From the NCBI GenBank assembly GCA_964407525.1, contig CAYOWC010000212.1:1-8838 (forward strand): 8,838 nt of DNA. The letters are read 5' to 3'. Each line of letters begins with the position of its first letter. The stretch's first letter is position 1. A model generated the notes under the pieces. The model was given only the letters and a program-made list of their open reading frames with translations. It made no database searches and was not told where the DNA came from. Below, piece after piece: positions 1 through 5,274 of this stretch. The position numbers and the translations under genes were made by a program. Source of the DNA: DUZB01 sp964407525. Lineage in GTDB: Bacteria > Desulfobacterota > DSM-4660 > Desulfatiglandales > Desulfatiglandaceae.

Positions 1-17
1 AGTAACCAGCAACCAGT
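1..17. repeat. Heptamer tandem repeat AACCAGY, cut by the window edge
   Basis: Two adjacent 7-mers, AACCAGC (4-10) and AACCAGT (11-17), are preceded by AGT at 1-3, which would be the end of a further AACCAGT copy outside the window. The tract lies just downstream of the SpmAB stop codon. It is too short to be convincing alone, but three other spacers in this window also carry 7-bp-period tracts. Confidence 0.45.
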
Positions 18-30
18 TTCACACGAGTAT

Positions 31-1344
31 TTAATTGTAAAGAAAACTGCAGGCCACAATCGCCGCAATAATCCCTGCCAAATCTCCTGTCAGCGCGGCC
101 ACGAGGGCATGTCTTATCTTCTTTACCTGGACAGCCCCGAAATAAACTGCGAGGACATAAAAGGTGGTTTCCGTGGAGCCTTGAAGGGTTGAAACGAGAT
201 ATCCTGTGTAGCTGTCAGGTCCGACGCTCGGATCATTGATGATGGAAGCCATGATGCCGTAAGCTCCCGATCCGGACAGGGGTCGCAGGAGAGCCATGGG
301 AAGGGCTTCCGCAGGCATGCCTAATTTGCCGGTGAGCGGCCCTAAAAGATTCACCATGACATCCATGGCCCCGCTGGCGCGAAACATTCCGACGGCCACA
401 AGAATGGCCACAAGATAGGGGATAATCCGGATGGCCACCTGAAATCCTTCTTTTGCCCCTTCCACGAACACCTCGTAGATGGGAACCTTTCTTATGATCC
501 CGAAGGTCAGAAAACCGAGCATCAGGCCGGGAATGATCCACGGCGATAGGATTTTCCCATGGAATATGGTGACCGGGATAAGGGAGAAAAGAGCCGTTAC
601 TGCGAGCCAGGTTATCCAAGGAGGATAGCTGCCGGATGAATCCAGGATGGCTTCTTTTTCTCCTTCCGTATTCTCGATCGTTTCCTCGTTTGGCGCTTCC
701 TCTATGTTTGGTATTTCCTCGGGGCGAGTCTTCCTGAAAATGGGCATACGGCCATATACCTTGGCGGCAAGGATAGCGACGATGGTTGAACAGATGGTCG
801 CAAACAATGTCGTGGGAAGGATACCGGCTGGATCAACGGATCCAGCCGCGGCCCTGATGGCCATGACCCCTGTAGGCAGGATCGTGACGTTAGAAGTGTT
901 TATGGCCAGGAAAAGTGCCATGGAATCGGTGGCCGTTCCTCGCTGGGTATTCAGTTTGTCCAGTTCCTGCATGGCCCGGATCCCGAAAGGCGTGGCGGCA
1001 TTTCCAAGCCCTAAGGCATTGGCGGACATATTCAAAATCATGCTCCCCATGGCCGGGTGATCCGGGGGAACCTGCGGGAAGAGTTTCACCATGAGCGGGC
1101 GAATAAGACGCGCAAGGATCGCGAGCATTCCACCGGCTTCCGCCACTTTCATCAACCCTAAAAAGAGCGTCATTACGCCAACGAGTCCCAGAGCCAGTTC
1201 AACAGATCCTGTTGCTGAATCCACCATGGCGCTCGAAAGCCCCTCCATAGGAGAAAGTTCACCCGAACCAGGGGACCAATAGATCTCACGCCATCCTGCG
1301 GAAACAAAGGCAATGAGTACGATTGCAAAAAAGATAATATTCAT
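31..1344 (-). CDS. spmAB: SpmA-SpmB fusion, nucleoside-recognition (Gate) domain membrane protein
   Basis: A 437-residue polytopic inner-membrane protein. Residues about 1-200 match SpmA, with the conserved HPAMG (97-101), GLGNAATPFGI (112-122) and NTSNVTILPT (149-158) stretches. Residues about 265-437 match SpmB, with YEVFVEGAKEGFQ (290-302), RIIPYLVA (306-313), RPLSGSGA (354-361) and STLQGSTETTFYV (385-397). Between them lies a charged, Glu-rich linker (about 203-240), probably outside the membrane. In Bacillus these are two separate genes needed for spore core dehydration. Here they form one continuous reading frame, and no sporulation gene is nearby. The Gate fold suggests transport of nucleosides or another small solute, but the substrate is unknown. 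The ATG at 1344 follows a weak AGGA (1355-1358, complement), 10 nt upstream. The domain assignment is secure, the physiological role is not. Confidence 0.92.
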   Translation of the reverse strand: MNIIFFAIVLIAFVSAGWREIYWSPGSGELSPMEGLSSAMVDSATGSVELALGLVGVMTLFLGLMKVAEAGGMLAILARLIRPLMVKLFPQVPPDHPAMGSMILNMSANALGLGNAATPFGIRAMQELDKLNTQRGTATDSMALFLAINTSNVTILPTGVMAIRAAAGSVDPAGILPTTLFATICSTIVAILAAKVYGRMPIFRKTRPEEIPNIEEAPNEETIENTEGEKEAILDSSGSYPPWITWLAVTALFSLIPVTIFHGKILSPWIIPGLMLGFLTFGIIRKVPIYEVFVEGAKEGFQVAIRIIPYLVAILVAVGMFRASGAMDVMVNLLGPLTGKLGMPAEALPMALLRPLSGSGAYGIMASIINDPSVGPDSYTGYLVSTLQGSTETTFYVLAVYFGAVQVKKIRHALVAALTGDLAGIIAAIVACSFLYN

Positions 1345-1550
1345 AGAATCTAATTCCTACAAATTTTGAGGTCGATCCGTTGTTCGATCCGCATCTTGGC
1401 GAGGCGAAACCGGAAACAGATAGGGCTCGACCATGAAGAGCATGAAGAAGGCAGATTCAGAAACTCCTCCTTTATACACTGATCTTATGGGATTTGCACA
1501 TGCTTTTGATGCAGCGTATTCAGGGTCGCGTATTCGGGACTTCACAGAAC

Positions 1551-1580
1551 TTGACATTTGAAAAAGGTTTTGATTAGATT
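1551..1580 (+). promoter_or_regulatory. Possible sigma70 promoter upstream of hisC
   Basis: A perfect -35 hexamer TTGACA (1551-1556) is followed after 18 bp by TAGATT (1575-1580), which matches TATAAT at four of six positions. It points toward hisC but lies about 270 bp upstream of it. Any transcript would carry both palindromic repeats and the heptamer tract in its leader. This is a weak call based only on hexamer matches. Confidence 0.22.
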
Positions 1581-1604
1581 CAGCCTTGTGAACATCCAGT
1601 TTGT

Positions 1605-1687
1605 GTAGGTTGGGGTGAGGTGCGAACCCCAACATTTTCCGGTTTATCATCGTTTTGTGTTGGGGTTCATGCTTTACCCCAACCTAC
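1605..1687. repeat. 30-bp imperfect inverted repeat (GTAGGTTGGGG family), REP- or MITE-like
   Basis: The left arm (1605-1634) and right arm (1658-1687) are reverse complements at 25 of 30 positions, with a 23-bp spacer. The outer 12 bp (starting GTAGGTTGGGGT) and inner 11 bp (GAACCCCAACA) match perfectly, and all mismatches fall in the middle. Each arm can also fold alone through TTGGGGT pairing with ACCCCAA, so the element could form one long hairpin or two short ones. A second nested pair, TTTTCCGG (1635-1642) and CCGGAAAA (1691-1698), and a partial GGTTGGGTAG copy (1701-1710) adjoin it. From memory, similar GTAGGTTGGG...CCCAACA palindromes are dispersed in many bacterial genomes as REP-like elements. 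No transposase is present here. Confidence 0.8.
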
Positions 1688-1728
1688 GGACCGGAAAAAA
1701 GGTTGGGTAGATCGAGACAGAAACTTAC

Positions 1729-1757
1729 GCATTCCCACGCTGGAGCATGGGAACGAG
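1729..1757 (-). repeat. 29-bp REP-like hairpin, left copy flanking hisC
   Basis: An imperfect hairpin has a TTCCCACGC arm (1732-1740), a TGGA loop and a GCATGGGAA arm (1745-1753), with one mismatched pair. It matches the inverted element at 2976-3004 at 27 of 29 positions. The mismatch becomes a G-U pair if the minus strand is transcribed. Palindromes of the type TTCCCACGC-loop-GCGTGGGAA are, from general knowledge, common dispersed repeats in Proteobacteria. Confidence 0.8.
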
Positions 1758-1798
1758 GAGACCTGAAACCCGCAACCCGTATAGTCCGATGGTGTGTG

Positions 1799-1829
1799 AC
1801 TGCCTACTGCTTACTACTTACTGCCTACT
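1799..1829. repeat. Heptamer tandem repeat ACTGCYT next to the hisC ribosome binding site
   Basis: Four consecutive 7-mers, ACTGCCT (1799), ACTGCTT (1806), ACTACTT (1813) and ACTGCCT (1820), are followed by a partial ACT. The tract ends six bases before the TGAGG ribosome binding site of hisC, so changes in copy number would alter the leader or promoter spacing but not the protein. Confidence 0.8.
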
Positions 1830-1835
1830 AAAATT

Positions 1836-1840
1836 TGAGG
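1836..1840 (+). promoter_or_regulatory. Ribosome binding site deciding the hisC start
   Basis: TGAGG lies six bases upstream of ATG 1847. The same sequence overlaps the in-frame TTG at 1835, so that TTG cannot be the start served by this site. This favours ATG 1847. Confidence 0.6.
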
Positions 1841-1846
1841 TTTCCC

Positions 1847-2941
1847 ATGAGTTCTTTCTGGAGTCCTATCGTACACAAGCTTACTCCCTATGTGCCGGGG
1901 GAACAGCCCAAACATCCGGACTTGATTAAGCTTAATACCAATGAAAATCCCTATGGACCATCACCAAGGGCCTTGGAGGCATTGAAAAATGAAGCCGCGG
2001 ATAGCCTGAGGCTTTACCCTGATCCGAATGCGGATTGTGTGAAAGAAACCGTGGCGGAGTATTACGGGCAGACTCCCGAAAGGGTCTTCGTTGGTAATGG
2101 TTCGGACGAGGTCCTGGCCCATGCATTTCAGGGTCTCTTAAAGCATTCTCAACCTCTCCTGTTTCCGGATATCACCTACAGTTTTTATCCGGTTTATTGT
2201 GGTCTGTACGGCGTGGAATATGAAATGGTTCCCCTTACAGAGGCTCTTGAAATCAACCCGGGAGACTATATTCGCCCGAACGGCGGTATTATTTTTCCCA
2301 ATCCCAATGCCCCTACGGGGCGGTTGCTGCCTCTTTCGGCGATCGAAAAAATCCTGAAACAGAACACGGAATCCGTGGTGGTAGTCGACGAAGCGTACGT
2401 TGATTTTGGGGGCGAAACCGCCATTTCTCTTCTGGACGGTTTTTCCAATCTGCTGGTTATCCAGACCCTGTCGAAATCGCGGTCGCTCGCAGGTCTTCGA
2501 GTCGGGTTTGCCGTCGGTGATTCCGCATTGATCGAGGGTTTGGAAAGGGTCAAAAACAGTTTTAATTCCTATCCCATGAGCCGCTTTGCCCTTGCCGGAG
2601 CAATGGCTGCTATAAAAGATCGTAGGTATTTTGAAGAAACATGCAGGAAGATTGTTTCCACCCGCGAGGTTCTTGCTGCGGATCTTGAAAGGTTTGGTTT
2701 TGGGGTAATCCCTTCCGCTGCCAATTTCGTCTTTGTTCGGCATCCGGAAAGAGATGCGGGTCGGCTTGCCCTCGAGTTGAGAGAGATGGGGATTATTGTG
2801 CGTCATTTCAAGCAACCGCGTATTGAGCAATATCTGCGCATTACGGTTGGGACGGATGAACAATGCGGGGCGCTGGTGAGAGCGCTGGAGAAAATCCTCA
2901 AGAAGTCTGACGTCCCGTCTCCGACGTCCGCAGTTGAATAA
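1847..2941 (+). CDS. hisC: Histidinol-phosphate aminotransferase (class I/II, PLP-dependent)
   Basis: 364 residues, the usual HisC length. The enzyme transfers an amino group from glutamate to imidazole-acetol phosphate, giving histidinol phosphate in cytosolic histidine synthesis. Many HisC enzymes also transaminate aromatic amino-acid precursors. Visible landmarks are NENPYGPSP (32-40), FVGNGSDE (81-88), the NPNAPTG loop (152-158), DEAYVDF (181-187), the Schiff-base lysine in TLSKSRSLAGLRVGF (Lys 210), and the carboxylate-binding Arg in YLRITVG (about 331). ATG 1847 is preferred because TGAGG lies six bases upstream. No other his gene is nearby, so this may be a dispersed histidine gene or a broad-specificity aromatic aminotransferase. 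The last dozen residues (KKSDVPSPTSAVE) form a low-complexity tail encoded partly by 7-bp repeats. The gene is bracketed by inverted REP-like hairpins. Confidence 0.93.
   Translation: MSSFWSPIVHKLTPYVPGEQPKHPDLIKLNTNENPYGPSPRALEALKNEAADSLRLYPDPNADCVKETVAEYYGQTPERVFVGNGSDEVLAHAFQGLLKHSQPLLFPDITYSFYPVYCGLYGVEYEMVPLTEALEINPGDYIRPNGGIIFPNPNAPTGRLLPLSAIEKILKQNTESVVVVDEAYVDFGGETAISLLDGFSNLLVIQTLSKSRSLAGLRVGFAVGDSALIEGLERVKNSFNSYPMSRFALAGAMAAIKDRRYFEETCRKIVSTREVLAADLERFGFGVIPSAANFVFVRHPERDAGRLALELREMGIIVRHFKQPRIEQYLRITVGTDEQCGALVRALEKILKKSDVPSPTSAVE
2909..2929. repeat. Heptamer-like repeat inside the 3' end of hisC
   Basis: GACGTCC (2909-2915), CGTCTCC (2916-2922) and GACGTCC (2923-2929) are consecutive 7-mers, the outer two identical. 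They encode part of the dispensable-looking C-terminal tail. With one degenerate unit in three, chance is possible. Confidence 0.35.
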
Positions 2942-2975
2942 TAGACCCGTTTTTCGTTCCTATCCCGAGCCATTT

Positions 2976-3004
2976 CTCGTTCCCACGCTCCTGCGTGGGA
3001 ATGC
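2976..3004 (+). repeat. 29-bp REP-like hairpin between convergent hisC and yhbY
   Basis: A perfect 9-bp stem, TTCCCACGC (2980-2988) and GCGTGGGAA (2993-3001), closes a TCCT loop. It lies about 40 bases after the hisC stop and is the inverted counterpart of 1729-1757 (27 of 29 identical). In a transcript it could stabilise the hisC or yhbY 3' end or help stop transcription, but no T-run follows, so it is not a classical intrinsic terminator. Confidence 0.85.
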
Positions 3005-3072
3005 ATGCTAAATGAGCAAAATGAGATTCCATGTTAGAACCTTGGAACCAGGAGGCTACCGAGGGCAGTGGT

Positions 3073-3100
3073 GACTCCGGACATCGGACATTCGACTCCT
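3073..3100. repeat. Degenerate heptamer tandem repeat (GACATCG-like) downstream of yhbY
   Basis: Four 7-mers follow one another: GACTCCG (3073), GACATCG (3080), GACATTC (3087) and GACTCCT (3094). All begin with GAC and the last four bases vary. The tract lies in the convergent hisC-yhbY gap, 16 bp beyond the end of yhbY. Confidence 0.55.
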
Positions 3101-3116
3101 CTCAAGACAAAGACAA

Positions 3117-3440
3117 TCAGACGCTTTCACTACGCCGTGGCAATGTGATCCGGCGTTTTTCAGGGTCTTTCTTCTGCCGGTAGAAGATCACCGTATGTCC
3201 GATCATGCCTACATTTTCTGCTCCGGTCTCTTTTTCTATCTGGGATGAGATCTCCAGCTTCTGCTCTTTTTCTTTGAAATCGTTGAATTTTACTTTGATG
3301 AGCTCGTGACTTTCAATGGCATCTTTTGCGGAGATCGCTACCTGGGGAGTGAGCCCTTTTTGGCCGATGAAGACCACCGGTTTCATAGTGTGGGCCAATC
3401 CTCGTAAAAATTTCCTCTGAAAACCTTCAAGTTTTTTCAT
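3117..3440 (-). CDS. yhbY: Ribosome assembly RNA-binding protein YhbY (CRM domain)
   Basis: A 107-residue single-domain CRM (CRS1/YhbY) protein. In E. coli YhbY binds pre-50S particles and assists large-subunit assembly. The whole fold is visible: LRGLAHTMKPVVFIGQKGLT (12-31) with the GxxG loop GQKG (26-29), the HELIKVKF strand (45-52), and the closing GMIGHTVIFYR (78-88). A short basic tail ends in RRITLPRR, like the E. coli KISLPR end. The ATG at 3440 is backed by GGAG (complement of 3446-3449) five bases upstream. The gene is divergent from prfC and convergent with hisC. TATACA (complement of 3472-3477) is the best -10 candidate, but no good -35 is seen. Confidence 0.95.
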   Translation of the reverse strand: MKKLEGFQRKFLRGLAHTMKPVVFIGQKGLTPQVAISAKDAIESHELIKVKFNDFKEKEQKLEISSQIEKETGAENVGMIGHTVIFYRQKKDPEKRRITLPRRSESV

Positions 3441-3550
3441 AATTACTCCATATAACTGTTTGATAATAGATTGTATAAAAAGTTTAAAAATAGGGCATTT
3501 CCTACGGTCTTCACTTTGAATTCCTTCGGTTTCCTATTCCGCCCAGATAG

Positions 3551-3578
3551 TTGACAATGCCTATTTCACCATTATATT
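3551..3578 (+). promoter_or_regulatory. Sigma70-type promoter for prfC (and probably uup)
   Basis: TTGACA (3551-3556), a 16-bp spacer and TATATT (3573-3578, five of six to TATAAT) form a good promoter match in the yhbY-prfC gap. The start would be near 3585, giving a leader of about 57 bases. A short GC-rich hairpin (3580-3585 with 3592-3597, one G-T pair) followed by TTTT overlaps the predicted start, so it would be only partly transcribed and is probably not an attenuator. Confidence 0.6.
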
Positions 3579-3641
3579 TCCCCTGAAATCGCGGGGGTTT
3601 TGACGGTAACCTTATTTAAGAGAGCAGTATAAAGAACAGTA

Positions 3642-5228
3642 ATGAAGAAATACAATGAAAAAGAAATAAATTGCAGGCGTACCTTTGCCATTATCAGCCA
3701 TCCGGATGCGGGAAAGACGACTTTGACGGAAAAACTTCTTCTTTTCGGCGGGGCCATTCAGCAGGCCGGTGCAGTCAAGGCAAGAAAAGCTGAGAGGCAC
3801 GCCACCAGTGACTGGATGTCTATCGAACAAGAAAGAGGTATTTCCGTTACCAGCTCTGTTATGAAGTTCAATTACAGGGACTTCGAAATCAATCTTCTCG
3901 ATACGCCAGGGCACCAGGACTTTTCGGAAGATACATACAGGGTGTTGACTGCCGTCGACAGTGCGTTGATGGTGATTGACAACGCAAAAGGTGTAGAAAC
4001 GCAGACCGAAAAACTCATGGAAGTCTGTCGAATGCGTAATACCCCGATCATTACCTTCATCAACAAACTGGACAGGGAAGGCCTGGCTCCCATTGATATT
4101 CTGGATGATATTGAAAACAAACTGCAGGTTGAATGTACCCCTCTTTCCTGGCCCATCGGTATGGGAAAACGATTTAAAGGAGTTTATAATCTTTTTCACA
4201 AACGACTGCATCTGTTTGAGGCTGGGCGGGAGACTCTTGGAAGGGAAGGCGTAGTCATTAATGACCTGAGTGATCCAGCACTGGATGAGTACCTTGGAAG
4301 CCAGGCCGATAGGCTGAGAGAAGACATAGAATTGATTGAAGGTGCTGTGGATCCCTTCGAAATGGAGTATTTTCTCAATGGAACCCAGACACCGGTTTTC
4401 TTCGGAAGCGCCATCAATAATTTTGGAGTAAAAGAAATGCTGGATGCCTTTGTGGAGATGGCGCCGCATCCTGGAGCACGTGTCGCGATTTCCCGTGAAG
4501 TTTCTCCCTACGAGGAACCATTCTCAGGCTTCACATTCAAAATCCAGGCCAATATGAACCCTGCACACCGGGATAGGATCGCTTTCATACGAATCTGCTC
4601 CGGCAAATTCAATCGGGGGATGAAAGTCCTTCATCACCGGATCGGAAAAGAGGTTGCGCTTAACAACGCCACCATCTTTATGGCCCAGGACAGAAAGAAT
4701 GTGGAGGAGGCCTTTCCCGGGGATATTATTGGCATTCATAATCATGGAACGGTGAAAATCGGGGATACGTTCAGCGAAAAAGAGGTCCTTCAATTTACCG
4801 GAATTCCCAATTTTGCCCCGGAACATTTCAGGCGTATCCGCCTTAAAAATGCCTTGAAGATGAAACATCTCCAGAAGGGATTGACCCAACTTACGGAAGA
4901 AGGGGCGGTTCAGTTTTTCAGGCCTGTCATGGGGAATGATTACATATTGGGAGCAGTGGGTGTTCTGCAGTTTGACGTAACGGTTGCGCGGCTGAAGGCT
5001 GAATACGGCGTAGATGCTACGTACGAACCGATTGATTTCAAAGTTGTCCGCTGGGTTAGTTCCAATGATCGAAAAAAAATGGAAGCGTTCGAAAAAAAGA
5101 ATATGTCTAATATGGCCCGGGACGCAGAGGGCCGACTTTCCTATATGACGACCAGTAAATGGCAGTTGGAATACTGTATGGAGCAATGGCCGGATATCGA
5201 GTTTTCAAATACCCTGGATGTTCAATGA
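3642..5228 (+). CDS. prfC: Peptide chain release factor 3 (RF3), translational GTPase
   Basis: 528 residues, nearly the length of E. coli RF3 (529) and alignable along its length. RF3 is a cytosolic GTPase that removes RF1 or RF2 from the ribosome after peptide release. All G motifs are intact: SHPDAGKTT (19-27), RGISVT (65-70), DTPGHQD (87-93), NKLD (141-144) and GSAINNFG (255-262). RF3-specific segments follow in the middle and C-terminal domains, including FKIQANMNPAHRDR, GDIIGIHNHGTVKIGDTF, FTGIPNFAPEHFRRIRLK and GAVGVLQFDV. ATG 3642 gives an N-terminus matching E. coli in length, although its ribosome binding site (AAAGAA at 3631-3636) is weak. uup begins 46 bases after the stop codon on the same strand. 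Confidence 0.97.
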   Translation: MKKYNEKEINCRRTFAIISHPDAGKTTLTEKLLLFGGAIQQAGAVKARKAERHATSDWMSIEQERGISVTSSVMKFNYRDFEINLLDTPGHQDFSEDTYRVLTAVDSALMVIDNAKGVETQTEKLMEVCRMRNTPIITFINKLDREGLAPIDILDDIENKLQVECTPLSWPIGMGKRFKGVYNLFHKRLHLFEAGRETLGREGVVINDLSDPALDEYLGSQADRLREDIELIEGAVDPFEMEYFLNGTQTPVFFGSAINNFGVKEMLDAFVEMAPHPGARVAISREVSPYEEPFSGFTFKIQANMNPAHRDRIAFIRICSGKFNRGMKVLHHRIGKEVALNNATIFMAQDRKNVEEAFPGDIIGIHNHGTVKIGDTFSEKEVLQFTGIPNFAPEHFRRIRLKNALKMKHLQKGLTQLTEEGAVQFFRPVMGNDYILGAVGVLQFDVTVARLKAEYGVDATYEPIDFKVVRWVSSNDRKKMEAFEKKNMSNMARDAEGRLSYMTTSKWQLEYCMEQWPDIEFSNTLDVQ

Positions 5229-5262
5229 AAGTTCTTCCAATGATCCCGGTTAGCTTGAAAAT

Positions 5263-5268
5263 AAGGAG
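5263..5268 (+). promoter_or_regulatory. Ribosome binding site deciding the uup start
   Basis: AAGGAG directly abuts ATG 5269, leaving no spacer, but sits six bases before GTG 5275. A spacer of about 5-9 bases is normal, so the site points to GTG 5275 as the true start. Confidence 0.75.
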
Positions 5269-5274
5269 ATGTCC

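Larger units (their letters stand above)
1345..1846. other. Repeat-rich spacer between SpmAB and hisC, no convincing gene
   Basis: This 502-bp gap between divergent genes holds repeats rather than a recognisable protein gene. From left to right it contains a 42-codon orphan reading frame (1433-1561, +), a possible promoter with TTGACA at 1551-1556 and TAGATT at 1575-1580 (18-bp spacer), a 30-bp inverted repeat (1605-1687), a REP-like hairpin (1729-1757), a possible -10 TATAGT at 1780-1785 without a good -35, and a heptamer tract (1799-1829). For SpmAB on the other strand, TATAAA (complement of 1471-1476) is the best -10 seen, again without a clear -35. Confidence 0.6.

Noticed and set aside
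647..1060. Plus-strand frame opposite SpmAB (137 residues)
   Set aside because: Shadow of the conserved SpmA coding region, with no recognisable domain.
1357..1650. Possible 97-residue protein on the minus strand
   Set aside because: Its N-terminal part is a translation of the GTAGGTTGGGG repeat arm, it has no recognisable domain, and it overlaps another small frame. Probably spurious.
1747..1929. Possible 60-residue plus-strand protein running into hisC
   Set aside because: Its CLLLTTYCLL stretch is a readout of the ACTGCYT heptamers, and it overlaps hisC in another frame.
2138..2863. Long minus-strand frame antisense to hisC (241 residues)
   Set aside because: It has no recognisable domain and lies entirely opposite a well-supported gene.
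2803..3006. Possible 67-residue minus-strand protein beginning MHSHAGAWERE
   Set aside because: The beginning is a translation of the REP-like hairpin, a common artefact, and the rest is antisense to hisC.
3580..3601. Intrinsic terminator or attenuator ahead of prfC
   Set aside because: The stem is only six pairs with one G-T, the T-run is four bases, and it overlaps the predicted transcription start.
3612..4469. Long minus-strand frame antisense to prfC (285 residues)
   Set aside because: It lies opposite the conserved G domain of RF3 and shows no domain or own ribosome binding site.
4524..5186. Minus-strand frame antisense to the prfC 3' half (220 residues)
   Set aside because: Opposite a conserved coding region, with no recognisable family.
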